A stretch of 64,000 nt of DNA, taken from Nocardioides sp. R-C-SC26. GTDB lineage: Bacteria > Actinomycetota > Actinomycetes > Propionibacteriales > Nocardioidaceae. A program made the position numbers and the translations under genes. The notes under the pieces are model-generated. The model had not been told where the DNA came from. It was given only the letters and a program-made list of their open reading frames with translations, and made no database searches. This document shows, in pieces, positions 1 to 8,045 of the stretch (positions are counted from its first letter, which is position 1; every line of letters starts with the position of its first letter). Location of the stretch: positions 1-64,000 of the forward strand of contig NZ_JAHRHK010000003.1 of assembly GCF_021246465.1 (NCBI RefSeq), in the 5' to 3' direction.

Positions 1-826
1 TGTGCACGTTGTCGGGCAGCACGATGGTGCCGCCGCCGGTGATCATGTGGAAGGTCGACCACTGAGCGGCCGCGTGCATGAACGGCGGGACCACCAGCAG
101 CGTCATCCGGCCCGCGCCCGATGCCGCGTGCGTGGCGATCGCCTCGTAGGAGGCGAACGGCTCGGTCGTGCCGAACGGCGTGCCGCCCATCGAGGAGACG
201 TAGACGTCGTCCTGGCGCCAGAGCACGCCCTTGGGCATCCCGGTCGTGCCGCCGGTGTACATCATGAAGACGTCGTCGCCGGTCGGCGTCGGCATGCCGG
301 CGGCGGGGGCGGGTGTCGCGAGGGCGTCGCTCCACCACACCGCGCCGGGCAGCAGCTCGTTCTCGGACTCGTCGGGGATCTGCACCAGCACCCGCAGCCC
401 CGGAACCTGCTCCCGCAGCTGCGCGACCTCGGGCGCGAACTCGGAGGAGAAGATCACCGCACGAGCGTCGGCGTCGTCGAACAGGTAGGTGAGCTCCTCC
501 ACCACATAGCGGTAGTTGACGTTGAACGGCACCACGCGGGCTCGGTAGGAGCCGATCAACGCCTCGAGGTACTCGGTGCGGTTGCGGGAGAAGATCGCGA
601 GGTGGTCCTGGCCCGACAGGTGGCCCGGCAGCTCCTCACGCGGCGTGTGAGAGCCCAGGCCCTGGGCGACGAGGAAGTGCGCGAGGCCGTCGGCGCGGCG
701 ATCCATCTCGGCGTAGGTGACGCGACGGTCGCGCCAGACCATCACCTCCTGGTCCGGCACCGCTCCCGCGACGGCACCGAAGACGGAGGCGAGAGCGAAT
801 CCGGACGGGTCCATCACAGCGGCCAT
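1..826 (-). CDS. Acyl-CoA synthetase (AMP-forming), C-terminal part outside the window
   Basis: The first 275 codons of an ANL-superfamily fatty-acid/steroid-acid CoA ligase are visible; the gene runs off the left edge. The frame is open from an ATG at 826 and contains the AMP-binding P-loop YTGGTTGMPKG near residue 190, the family signature. Enzymes of this family adenylate a carboxylic acid and pass it to CoA. The YTGGTTGMPKGVLWRQ form is typical of actinobacterial FadD proteins working on branched or cyclic acids, but the exact substrate is not readable. The start lies 12 nt from a TAGAACTGGTTCTA palindrome resembling the KstR site, so control by a KstR-like repressor of steroid degradation is plausible. 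The gene is divergent from the one at 938. Confidence 0.88.
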   Translation of the reverse strand, partial: MAAVMDPSGFALASVFGAVAGAVPDQEVMVWRDRRVTYAEMDRRADGLAHFLVAQGLGSHTPREELPGHLSGQDHLAIFSRNRTEYLEALIGSYRARVVPFNVNYRYVVEELTYLFDDADARAVIFSSEFAPEVAQLREQVPGLRVLVQIPDESENELLPGAVWWSDALATPAPAAGMPTPTGDDVFMMYTGGTTGMPKGVLWRQDDVYVSSMGGTPFGTTEPFASYEAIATHAASGAGRMTLLVVPPFMHAAAQWSTFHMITGGGTIVLPDNVH

Positions 827-837
827 GCGCGCAAAAC

Positions 838-851
838 TAGAACTGGTTCTA
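838..851. promoter_or_regulatory. KstR-like operator TAGAACTGGTTCTA
   Basis: A 6-2-6 perfect inverted repeat that fits the published KstR consensus TNNAACNNGTTNNA. It lies just upstream of the acyl-CoA ligase start at 826. A second copy, TAGAACGTGTTCTA, is at 25641. The identity of the bound repressor is inference. Confidence 0.55.
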
Positions 852-879
852 TAGCGTGGCAAGCGTCACGCTCCTATGG

Positions 880-893
880 TGGACACCTGTCCA
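880..893. promoter_or_regulatory. Operator family 1, copy 1: TGGACACCTGTCCA
   Basis: A 6-2-6 perfect inverted repeat (TGGACA-CC-TGTCCA) 45 nt upstream of the oxidoreductase at 938. The core GACACCTGTC recurs at 3723, 10231 and 22782, each time at a gene start, so it is probably the site of one TetR-type regulator. Confidence 0.65.
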
Positions 894-937
894 GTTTGGG
901 CCCGCGACCACCCCCTCCCCACACCAGGAGCCACGTC

Positions 938-2017
938 ATGCCCCAGCCCATCCGGGTCTTCCAGGTCGCCACCGGCAACGTCGGGAGCGAGATGGTCAAG
1001 CGACTGCCGGCGCATCGCGACCTCGAGCTGGTCGGCGTGCACTGCTACTCCGCCGAGAAGATCGGCCGCGACGTCGGTGAGCTCGCCGGCCTGCCGCCGC
1101 TGGGCATCCGCGCCACCGGCACGATCGAGGAGCTCCTCGCTGCGCGCCCCGACGTCGTGACCTTCCACGGCGTGTGGCCCGACGTCGACCTGTACGAGCG
1201 GGTGCTCGAGGCCGGCATCGACATCGTCACCACCGCCGACTGGATCACCGGGCACCATCGGGTGGCGAACAAGTCGCACCCCTCGGGTCGCAGCGAACGA
1301 GAGATCATCGCGGACGCCTGCGAGCGGGGCGGATCGACGTTCTACGGCACCGGCATGAACCCCGGCCTCGCACAGATCCTCACGGTCGTCCACTCCGCCG
1401 ACGTCGCCGACATCGAGAACGTCACCTGCGTCGAGTCGGTCGACGTCTCCTGCCACCACTCGGCCGAGACCTGGCGCAACTGCGGCTTCGGCGACCCCGC
1501 CGACGACCCGGAGGTGCCGCGGAAGCTGGAGATGGGCACCCGCGTCTTCGGCGACGGCGTCCACCTGATGGCCGACTGCCTGGGCCTGGAGCTGGACGAG
1601 GTGACCTTCCACTGCGAGCTCGGCGCCTGCGACGAGGACGTCGACCTCGGCTGGTATCGGCTCCCGAAGGGGTCGGTGGGTGGCGCGGCGTTCCAGTACG
1701 TCGGACGCGTGGACGGCGTCGCACGGGTGGAGCTGCACATCGAGTGGCAGATGACGCCGGAGACCACGCCGAGCTGGAAGGTCGAGGGCTGCTACATCAC
1801 GAAGATCACCGGCGACCCGTGCATCTACTCCAAGCACATGATCTTCCCCAAGCCCGGCACCGACTTCTCCTCCGTCGAGGCGTTCGCCGCCATCGGGATG
1901 ACCGTCACGGGCCTGCCAGCCCTCAACGCGATCGCCTCCGTCGTCGCGGCACCGCCCGGCATCGTCACCAGCGCGGACCTGCCGCTGCGGGCGTTCGCCG
2001 GCCGGTTCGCGCAGTAG
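938..2017 (+). CDS. NAD(P)-binding dihydrodipicolinate-reductase-like oxidoreductase
   Basis: A 359-residue protein starting with a Rossmann fold (VFQVATGNVGSEMVKRL, residues 6-22), like the N-terminal domain of dihydrodipicolinate reductases and 2,4-diaminopentanoate dehydrogenases. Homologues in actinobacteria are annotated as NAD(P)H-dependent amine dehydrogenase or DapB-like and occur in lipid-degradation neighbourhoods; the substrate is unknown. AGGAG at 926-930 sits 7 nt before the ATG. An operator shared with the cyp51 operon lies upstream, which ties this gene to that regulon rather than to lysine biosynthesis. The reading frame stays open far upstream, but that part is antisense to the acyl-CoA ligase. 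Confidence 0.85.
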   Translation: MPQPIRVFQVATGNVGSEMVKRLPAHRDLELVGVHCYSAEKIGRDVGELAGLPPLGIRATGTIEELLAARPDVVTFHGVWPDVDLYERVLEAGIDIVTTADWITGHHRVANKSHPSGRSEREIIADACERGGSTFYGTGMNPGLAQILTVVHSADVADIENVTCVESVDVSCHHSAETWRNCGFGDPADDPEVPRKLEMGTRVFGDGVHLMADCLGLELDEVTFHCELGACDEDVDLGWYRLPKGSVGGAAFQYVGRVDGVARVELHIEWQMTPETTPSWKVEGCYITKITGDPCIYSKHMIFPKPGTDFSSVEAFAAIGMTVTGLPALNAIASVVAAPPGIVTSADLPLRAFAGRFAQ

Positions 2018-2178
2018 CCCCATCGCCGACCGGCGGCGGGGTGGGCGGTGAGATACAGAGGAAAGGGCCGGACGGCGACCCGACGGTCGGTGAGATACGG
2101 AGGAAACCGCGCGGGCGAATCCTCCGTAGGTCACCGCCTCCCGGCCGCGCGGTGCACAGAACCTCCGTAGATCACCGC
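2018..2178. repeat. GCGGTGA hairpin repeat cluster A (convergent junction)
   Basis: Four copies of a GCGGTGA-led unit: two forward (2045-2061, 2088-2103) and two reverse (2121-2138, 2162-2178). Units two and three pair as CGGTGAgaTACGGAGG against CCTCCGTAggTCACCGCC, and units one and four pair around them. The stop codon of the SDR (2172-2174) is the TCA of the last unit. The cluster separates convergent genes and could act as a two-way terminator. Confidence 0.7.
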
Positions 2179-3095
2179 TCCCCCGGCGCGAACACGTCGG
2201 CGATCTCCGCACGTGTGTACGGCGGGTGGCTGCCGGCGTCGCGCCACGCGAGGAACTGGTCGGCGGGCGGCGCGAAGCGACCGAGGTACCCGCCGGCCGC
2301 CACCAGCACCTCGCCGCTCACCTGGGAGCCCGCGTCGGAGCCCAGGAAGAGATAGAGGGGCGCGACGTACTCGGGCGCGGACGGCGACAACGAGGCGTCG
2401 CGGACGACGTCGTCGATCAGACCGCGGGCATGGAGGTCGGCGATCTGCGCCTCGTAGTCGGGGCCCTGGGAGAGCCGGGTGCGCGCACCGGGCGCGACGG
2501 CGTTGACCCGGACGCCGTGCTCGCCCAGCTCCGCGGCGAGCGCGTAGACGAGACTGTTGATCGCGCCCTTGCCGGCCGGATAGCCGGTGCCGCCGTACAT
2601 GCCCGTGGCGGCGTGGGAGCTGGTGAGCACGATCGACCCGCGGCCTCGCTCGACCATGCCCGGGGCGAACTCCCGACAGGCCAGGAACGCCGTGGTCAGG
2701 TGGGCGTCGATCAGCTCGCGCCACTCCTCCACCCCGATCGTGAGGATCGAGGAGCCCGGCGGCTCGGGCGCCCCCGCGCACACCACGAGCGCGTCGACCG
2801 CGCCGAACTCGACCTCGGCCATCCGCCGGCACTCAGCCACCACCGCCGGCTCCGAGGCCGACCCGACGACGCCGATGGCGGAGCCACCGGCACGCAGCAC
2901 GGCGCCGACGGTGTCACCCACCGCCTCAGGCGCGCGCCCGTTCACGACGACGTGAGCGCCGGCGACGGCGTAGGCCTCCGCCACCGCGCGGCCGATCCCG
3001 CGCGAGCCGCCGATCACGACGACCACCCTCTCGGTCAGCCCGGCACCATCATCAGGACCGGCCCCCGTACTGAGATGTTCAGACGGCGCGACCAT
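2172..3095 (-). CDS. SDR-family oxidoreductase
   Basis: A 307-residue short-chain dehydrogenase. The cofactor motif GGSRGIGRA is near residue 30, SS of the active site is in VLTSSHAATGMYGG and the catalytic pair is Y-x-x-x-K (YPAGK). The product is longer than a minimal SDR because of a roughly 20-residue N-terminal lead and a C-terminal tail after the GG of the last strand. The ATG overlaps the stop of the upstream thioesterase gene by one base (TGATG), so the two form an operon. Its substrate is probably a hydroxyacyl or keto compound of the same pathway, which is inference only. Confidence 0.85.
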   Translation of the reverse strand: MVAPSEHLSTGAGPDDGAGLTERVVVVIGGSRGIGRAVAEAYAVAGAHVVVNGRAPEAVGDTVGAVLRAGGSAIGVVGSASEPAVVAECRRMAEVEFGAVDALVVCAGAPEPPGSSILTIGVEEWRELIDAHLTTAFLACREFAPGMVERGRGSIVLTSSHAATGMYGGTGYPAGKGAINSLVYALAAELGEHGVRVNAVAPGARTRLSQGPDYEAQIADLHARGLIDDVVRDASLSPSAPEYVAPLYLFLGSDAGSQVSGEVLVAAGGYLGRFAPPADQFLAWRDAGSHPPYTRAEIADVFAPGER

Positions 3096-3727
3096 CAGGC
3101 GGCGTCGCGCGGGACGATGAAGAGTCCGTCCGCCTCGACGGCGACCCCGGCGCCGCCGGCGATCGAGGCGTGCACGCGGATCTTGCGGCCCTCCTCGGAG
3201 ACGATGCGTCCCTCCAGCTCCACGGGGCCGAGCGGGAGGGGCGCGACGTAGCGGAGTGTGAGCGTGCCGGTCGCGGTGAAGCGCTTGAACTGGGATGCCG
3301 TCTCGCCCATCAGGTGGTCGAGCAGGAGCGCGCTGACTCCCCCGTGCACGTGGCGGGGCGGTCCCTCATAGGCAGCGCCGAGATGCAGGGAGGCCCTGAC
3401 GACGCCGTCGTCGCCGTGGCGGGTCTGCATCGGCGGTGCGATCGCGTTGCGCAGCCCGACCGCGGCATTGCCCCAGTTGGCCGCGCGCCCGCTGGCGTTG
3501 AACCGCACCCCCGCCGCGAACGGACGGGTGCGGCGCTCCAGCAGGTCGTTCGCGCGACGCAGCAGCTCCGCGGCCTCGGCGACGTCCGCCTCGTCGGCCT
3601 CGCTCCGGATCGTCAGGTCGACGAGACGCCGGGCCTGCGCGGTGAGCGGTGCGAAACGCGTCTCGATCTCGTCGAAGTACGCGTCGGGCAGGTCCACGAA
3701 CTCGAAGGACTGAGCGAGGCTAGACAC
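3095..3727 (-). CDS. PaaI-type hotdog thioesterase
   Basis: A 210-residue hotdog-fold protein. The segment HVHGGVSALLLDHLMGE (about residues 123-139) is the PaaI/YbgC-like thioesterase signature with the HGG motif. Family members release acids from acyl-CoA or aryl-CoA. A helical N-terminal extension of about 75 residues precedes the hotdog domain. The GTG start at 3727 lies inside the TAGACACCTGTCCA operator, which suggests either leaderless transcription with tight repression or a true start further in (GTG near 3697). It is the first gene of a two-gene operon with the SDR. Confidence 0.8.
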   Translation of the reverse strand: MSSLAQSFEFVDLPDAYFDEIETRFAPLTAQARRLVDLTIRSEADEADVAEAAELLRRANDLLERRTRPFAAGVRFNASGRAANWGNAAVGLRNAIAPPMQTRHGDDGVVRASLHLGAAYEGPPRHVHGGVSALLLDHLMGETASQFKRFTATGTLTLRYVAPLPLGPVELEGRIVSEEGRKIRVHASIAGGAGVAVEADGLFIVPRDAA

Positions 3728-3734
3728 CTGTCCA
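3721..3734. promoter_or_regulatory. Operator family 1, copy 2: TAGACACCTGTCCA
   Basis: Carries the GACACCTGTC core, with one mismatch in the outer arm compared with copies at 880 and 22780. It overlaps the start of the thioesterase gene and lies in the region shared with the divergent flavin monooxygenase. Confidence 0.6.
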
Positions 3735-3766
3735 ATCTAGTGCACCCCTGGAGTCGCCAGAAATAG

Positions 3767-3780
3767 TTGACGCGTGTCAA
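3767..3780. promoter_or_regulatory. Operator family 2, copy 1: TTGACGCGTGTCAA over a -35 box
   Basis: An inverted repeat TTGAC-N4-GTCAA whose left half is a consensus -35 (TTGACG). A -10-like TAGTGT follows after 16 nt at 3789-3794, and the monooxygenase GTG is 7 nt beyond it. A repressor bound here would cover the promoter. Copies occur at 10261 and 24525. Confidence 0.6.
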
Positions 3781-3801
3781 AAAAGGCGTAGTGTCCACGC
3801 C

Positions 3802-5199
3802 GTGCCTCAGGTCACCCCCTCCGCTCCGCCCACGGTCGCCGTCATCGGCGCGGGCATCAGCGGGCTCACGACGTCCAAGATGCTCGCCGACTACGGCATC
3901 CCGTTCACCACGTTCGAGGTCTCCGACCGCGTCGGCGGGAACTGGGCCTTCGAGAACCCGAACGGGATGAGCAGCGCCTACCGCTCGCTGCACATCGACA
4001 CATCCAAGCATCAGCTGTCCTTCAAGGACTTCCCGATGCCGCAGGACTACCCCGACTTCCCCCACCACACCCTGATCAAGGCCTACCTCGACGACTACTG
4101 CGACGCCTTCGATCTGCGCGAGCGCATCGAGTTCGGCAACGGCGTCGAGCACGCCGCGCGCCTCGACGGCGGCGGTTGGGAGATCCGCGACCAGGCGGGT
4201 GCCACGCGGCACTTCGACCTGCTCGTGGTCGGCAACGGCCACCACTGGGACCCGCGGATGGCGACCTTCCCGGGCGAGTTCACCGGCGAGAGCTTCCACT
4301 CGCACCACTACGTCGACCCATGGGCGCCGTTGGAGCTGATGGGCAAGCGGATCCTCGTGATCGGCCTGGGCAACTCGGCCGCCGACATCGTCGTCGAGCT
4401 CTCCCAACGCGCGCTGCGCAACGAGGTCACCGTCTCCACCCGTAGCAGCGCCTGGATCGTGCCCAAGCTGATCAACGGCAAGGCCGCCGACATGAGCTAC
4501 CGCACCATCCCGCAGGTGCCGCTCGCGTGGCAGCGCAAGATGGCGCAGTGGGGGCAGCGCTTCACCGCCTCCGACCCGACGCTCTACGGACTGCCCGCGC
4601 CCAACCACAAGTTCTTCGAGGCCCACCCGACCCAGTCCGGTGAGCTGCCGCTGCGCCTGAAGTCGGGCGACGTCACCCCCAAGCCGAACGTCGTCCGGTT
4701 CGAGGGACCGACGGTGCACTTCGAGGACGGAACCCACGGCGACTTCGACGTGATCGTCTACGCCACCGGCTACAACCTGACGTTCCCGTTCTTCGACCCC
4801 GACTTCATCTCAGCGCCTGACAACAAGATCGACCTCTACAAGCGGATGTTCAAGCCCGGCATCGACGACCTGCTGTTCGTCGGCTTCGCCCAGGCCACGC
4901 CCACGCTCTTCCCCTTCGTCGAAGCCCAGGCGCGGCTCGTGGGTGCCTACGCAGCCGGGCACTACCGACTGCCCGACATCGCCACCCAGCACGAGGTGAT
5001 CGCAGCCGACCACCGCAAGTACATGGGTCACATGCTCGATCGGCCCCGTCACACCCACCAGCTCGACTACTTCGTCTACGAGCACGACCTGCGCACCCGC
5101 GAGATCCCCCGCGGGCGCGATCGTGCGCAGCGGCTGGGGGCTCCCCCGCTCAGCGGACGTGCCCCTCGGGCCCTGGACACCGCCGCGCCGAGCGCATGA
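3802..5199 (+). CDS. Flavin-containing monooxygenase (FMO/EthA-like)
   Basis: A 465-residue FAD- and NADPH-dependent monooxygenase. It has the FAD Rossmann motif GAGISG (residues 14-19), the FMO fingerprint FTGESFHSHHY (F-x-G-x3-H-x3-Y, about residue 160) and a second nucleotide motif GLGNSA near residue 188. The fingerprint ends in Y rather than W, which favours classical FMO over type I Baeyer-Villiger enzymes, although both activities occur in the family. The GTG start at 3802 gives a near-leaderless message. The gene overlaps the following tetR by ATGA, and a hydrolase follows that could open a product ester or lactone. Confidence 0.9.
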   Translation: MPQVTPSAPPTVAVIGAGISGLTTSKMLADYGIPFTTFEVSDRVGGNWAFENPNGMSSAYRSLHIDTSKHQLSFKDFPMPQDYPDFPHHTLIKAYLDDYCDAFDLRERIEFGNGVEHAARLDGGGWEIRDQAGATRHFDLLVVGNGHHWDPRMATFPGEFTGESFHSHHYVDPWAPLELMGKRILVIGLGNSAADIVVELSQRALRNEVTVSTRSSAWIVPKLINGKAADMSYRTIPQVPLAWQRKMAQWGQRFTASDPTLYGLPAPNHKFFEAHPTQSGELPLRLKSGDVTPKPNVVRFEGPTVHFEDGTHGDFDVIVYATGYNLTFPFFDPDFISAPDNKIDLYKRMFKPGIDDLLFVGFAQATPTLFPFVEAQARLVGAYAAGHYRLPDIATQHEVIAADHRKYMGHMLDRPRHTHQLDYFVYEHDLRTREIPRGRDRAQRLGAPPLSGRAPRALDTAAPSA

Positions 5200-5843
5200 A
5201 CGACGTCGCCGTGGCCACTGACGATCCCGCCGGTCCCGCCGGCCCGACACACGCCAAGGGAGACCGTCGTCGGGCGGCACTCCTCCACGCGCTCGAGGAG
5301 CACCTGCAGGTCGACGGCAGCCTGGAGTCGATCAACATCGCCGAGCTCTCCCGGCGTGCCGGCGTCACCCGGTCGGCCTTCTACTTCTACTTCGAGAACA
5401 AGGCCGCGGCCCTCGGCGCGTTGATGGCGGAGATGTATGACGACTCCATCCGCGCGACGGCGCTCCTCACCGAGACCGGCACCCCGGCGGAGAACATCGA
5501 GGCGACGGTCCGCAGCCTCTTCGACACCTGGGAACGGCACCGCCATCTCTACCGCGCCATGTTGGAGGCGCGCGGCACGAGCGCCACGGTGCGCGAGCTG
5601 TGGGAGAACGACCGCAACTCCTTCGTCCCCCTCGTCGCAGCGATGATCACCGCGGAACGGGACGCCGGACGGGCGCCGTCGGCGGACGATGCTGTGGCCG
5701 CCGAGGCGCTCGCGAGCGTCCTGCTGGAACTCAACGACCGCATGCTGGAGCGCCTCGCGCTCGGCGGCCCCCTCCCTCGGGAGCAACTCGTCTCCACCGT
5801 CGTCCACGTGTGGCTCACCTCGATCTACGGGAGCAATCGATGA
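5196..5843 (+). CDS. TetR-family regulator, EthR-like
   Basis: A 215-residue TetR regulator. The HTH is in IAELSRRAGVTRSAFYFYFENKAA (about residues 47-70). The C-terminus VVHVWLTSIYGSNR closely resembles the end of mycobacterial EthR as I remember it, and the FYFYF motif is also shared. EthR represses the neighbouring monooxygenase ethA; here the regulator is downstream on the same strand, overlapping the monooxygenase by 4 nt and the next gene by 4 nt. Autogenous control of the three-gene operon, perhaps through the TTGACGCGTGTCAA site, is inference. Confidence 0.88.
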   Translation: MNDVAVATDDPAGPAGPTHAKGDRRRAALLHALEEHLQVDGSLESINIAELSRRAGVTRSAFYFYFENKAAALGALMAEMYDDSIRATALLTETGTPAENIEATVRSLFDTWERHRHLYRAMLEARGTSATVRELWENDRNSFVPLVAAMITAERDAGRAPSADDAVAAEALASVLLELNDRMLERLALGGPLPREQLVSTVVHVWLTSIYGSNR

Positions 5844-6742
5844 CCGTCACCAGCGCGCCCCCCGCAACGGTCGCGATCGACTCCCACGGCGACCCGTTGG
5901 ACGCCTGGCACTGGACCGGGCGCGGCGACGCCCTGTCGTCAGCCGCGGGCCGGCCCGTGGTCGTCATGGCGCACGGCTTCGGCGGCACCAAGGACTCTGG
6001 CCTGGCACCCTTCGCCGACGCGCTGGCGGCCGCGGGATGCGACGTCGTCGCCTTCGACTACCGCGGCTTCGGCGCCTCGGGCGGCACGCCGCGCCAGACC
6101 GTCTCCGTCGCGCGGCAGCTCGACGACTATCGCGCCGCGACATCGTGGGCGCGCACGCTCCCCGGCGTCGACCCGGACCGGGTCGTGCTCTGGGGCGTCT
6201 CGCTCTCGGGCGGTCACGTGCTCACCCTCGCTGCGGGCCGCGACGACGTGGCGGCGGTGATCTCGGTGACGCCGCTGGTCGACGGCGTGGCTGCGGGACG
6301 GTTGGCGCTGCAGCACCACTCGGTCGGCCAGCTCGCGCGCTCGAGCCTGATCGGCATGCGCAGCCGGGTCGGCGAAGCGCGGATGATCCCGATCGTCGCT
6401 CGGCCGGGCCAGGTCGGCGCACTCACCCTCGACGGCGCGCTGGAGGACTACCAGGCGATCGCGGGGCCGACATGGCGCAACGAGATCGACGCGTCGGTCA
6501 CCCTCGAGCTCGGTGGCCTCAAGGCGGTCAAGGACGCCGAGCGGGTCAGCGCCCCCACGTTGGTGCAGATCGCGGATCACGATCGCTCCGCCCCACCCCA
6601 CGCCGCCGCGAAGGCAGCCTTCGCGGCGCGAGCGCGCGTGCACCACTACCCCGGCGACCACTTCGACGTCTGGCCCTCACGGGCGTGGCACGACCCCGCG
6701 GTGCTCCACCAGGTGAGGTTCCTGCAGCAGCTCTTCGGCTGA
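5840..6742 (+). CDS. Alpha/beta hydrolase
   Basis: A 300-residue alpha/beta-fold hydrolase. The oxyanion motif is MAHGFGGTK, the nucleophile elbow is GVSLSGG (G-x-S-x-G), and the probable acid and His are in ADHDRSAP and GDHFDVW. The start ATG overlaps the tetR stop (ATGA), so translation is coupled. With a monooxygenase as first gene of the operon, a role as ester or lactone hydrolase for oxygenated products is likely but unproven. Confidence 0.85.
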   Translation: MTVTSAPPATVAIDSHGDPLDAWHWTGRGDALSSAAGRPVVVMAHGFGGTKDSGLAPFADALAAAGCDVVAFDYRGFGASGGTPRQTVSVARQLDDYRAATSWARTLPGVDPDRVVLWGVSLSGGHVLTLAAGRDDVAAVISVTPLVDGVAAGRLALQHHSVGQLARSSLIGMRSRVGEARMIPIVARPGQVGALTLDGALEDYQAIAGPTWRNEIDASVTLELGGLKAVKDAERVSAPTLVQIADHDRSAPPHAAAKAAFAARARVHHYPGDHFDVWPSRAWHDPAVLHQVRFLQQLFG

Positions 6743-6743
6743 C

Positions 6744-6910
6744 CGGTGGTCGAGAAGCCGTCCCGAGGAACGATGGACGGCTTCTCGAAACCCCCCGTCA
6801 GCCGACGTCGGCGCTCGACCCACCCGGTTTCGAGACGGCCTCGTTCCTCGGCCTCCTCGACCACCGTCGGTCGCGCCAGCGAGCGTCTCGAAACCCCCAC
6901 CAGCCAACGC
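6744..6910. repeat. Palindromic repeat cluster (GGTGGTCGAG type) with terminator hairpin
   Basis: Fills the gap between convergent genes. A perfect 12-bp hairpin GAGAAGCCGTCC/GGACGGCTTCTC (6752-6763 with 6775-6786) is followed by pieces reading GGTTTCGAGACGG, CTCGTTCCTCGG and CCTCGACCACCG, and then a second CGTCTCGAAACCCCC. The same vocabulary recurs at 16357, 37114 and 43350. It is a REP-like family that probably also terminates transcription. Confidence 0.7.
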
Positions 6911-6974
6911 AGACGCCCGACCCACCGGGTCTTCCGACGGACGTCCCGGCGACCTCCTCGGCCACCGGCGCGGG

Positions 6975-8045
6975 TCAGACCAGCGCGAGCGAGCCCAGGT
7001 CGCGGATCGCCGCACAGGCGCGGGTGACCATCGCGGCGAACATCGCGTCACCGCGCGCGGTCCGGGTGCCGTAGGCGCAACCGAAGATCGCGACCAGCGG
7101 GCCCTGCAGCATCGCGAACCGGTAGTCGTCCCAGCAATCGTCGAACGAGTAGTCCGTGACACCGAAGCCCAGCAGGGCCTGGTGATAGGCCGCAACCAGG
7201 GCACGTTCGTGCTCGCGGCGGAGCTCGACGTCGAGCGAGGTGCCGAGCAGGTACGCGAGGTCGCGGCCGGGAAGGCCCAGCGAGAGCGTCTGCCAGTCGA
7301 CGGCGACCACGCCGCCCGGGTAGCCCTGCCCGACGTCGGGTGGGAAGAGCAGGTTGTCGAGGCGGTAGTCGCCGTGCACGAGGCCGAACCGCTCGGCCCG
7401 TGCCAGGGTCCACGCCTCGATGTGCGGGACGACGTCGCGCAGCGTCGCGGCGGTGTCATCGTCGAGCAGGTGCCCGATGCCGTCGAGGAACAGCTCGTTC
7501 GTCGGCCCGTACAGCTCGGCCAGCATCGCGGCGTCGTCCGGTCCGCTCAGCGTCAGGCCGTCGATGTCGAGCAGAGCCGGGTCGCACCAGCGCGGTCCGT
7601 GCAGACCCGCGAGATTCACCACGGCGTCCTCGGCGCGGGCACGGTCGCACCCGGCGATCTGGTCGCCCTGCTCAGCGGGCGCGAGGTCGGCCATCACCAG
7701 CGTGAACTCCGCGCCCGAGTCGGTCGAGACGGCGAGGTGGCAGGCGGGCACGCGGATCGCCACGGTGGGGGCGAGTTCCGCGTAGAACCGGATCTCGCCG
7801 CGGTAGGTGCCCGCCACCAGCTCCCGCGTCCCCGGGTCGGCGGCCGGCAGCTTGACGAGCACGCTCGCCGGAACCCGCGATCCGCTGTCGTCCATCGCAT
7901 CGAGGTGCAACCGGAAGCAGGTGCCGATCTGACCGGTGCCGACCTGCTCACGACGTACCTCGCGGATCTCCGCGCCGAACACAGCGCTGGCCCACGACTC
8001 CGTCAACTCCTCGGGAGTGGTGACGAGGCGACCACGGGCGCTCAT
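6975..8045 (-). CDS. Phosphotransferase (APH/ecdysteroid-kinase-like fold)
   Basis: A 356-residue kinase-fold protein. The catalytic Brenner motif HGDYRLDNLLF (about residues 245-255) and the metal-binding Asp in VVAVDWQT are intact. Actinobacterial members near fatty-acid and steroid genes are often called aminoglycoside phosphotransferases, but antibiotic resistance is unlikely here. Phosphorylation of a hydroxylated small molecule is possible. The ATG at 8045 overlaps the LLM gene stop (ATGA). It is the third gene of an epimerase-LLM-kinase operon. Confidence 0.85.
   Translation of the reverse strand: MSARGRLVTTPEELTESWASAVFGAEIREVRREQVGTGQIGTCFRLHLDAMDDSGSRVPASVLVKLPAADPGTRELVAGTYRGEIRFYAELAPTVAIRVPACHLAVSTDSGAEFTLVMADLAPAEQGDQIAGCDRARAEDAVVNLAGLHGPRWCDPALLDIDGLTLSGPDDAAMLAELYGPTNELFLDGIGHLLDDDTAATLRDVVPHIEAWTLARAERFGLVHGDYRLDNLLFPPDVGQGYPGGVVAVDWQTLSLGLPGRDLAYLLGTSLDVELRREHERALVAAYHQALLGFGVTDYSFDDCWDDYRFAMLQGPLVAIFGCAYGTRTARGDAMFAAMVTRACAAIRDLGSLALV

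Noticed and set aside
2..937. Open frame on the + strand continuing upstream of the DapB-like gene
   Set aside because: It is antisense to the well-supported acyl-CoA ligase and lacks any family motif; the ATG at 938 has a good Shine-Dalgarno sequence.
866..2212. Long minus-strand open frame opposite the DapB-like gene
   Set aside because: High-GC shadow frame: Arg/Asp/Val-rich translation without motifs, opposite a gene with a clear Rossmann fold. The same applies to the many other long antisense frames in the window.
6975..8045. Aminoglycoside resistance gene
   Set aside because: The kinase motifs are generic to the APH fold, and the operon context (epimerase, LLM) and shared operator point to catabolism.
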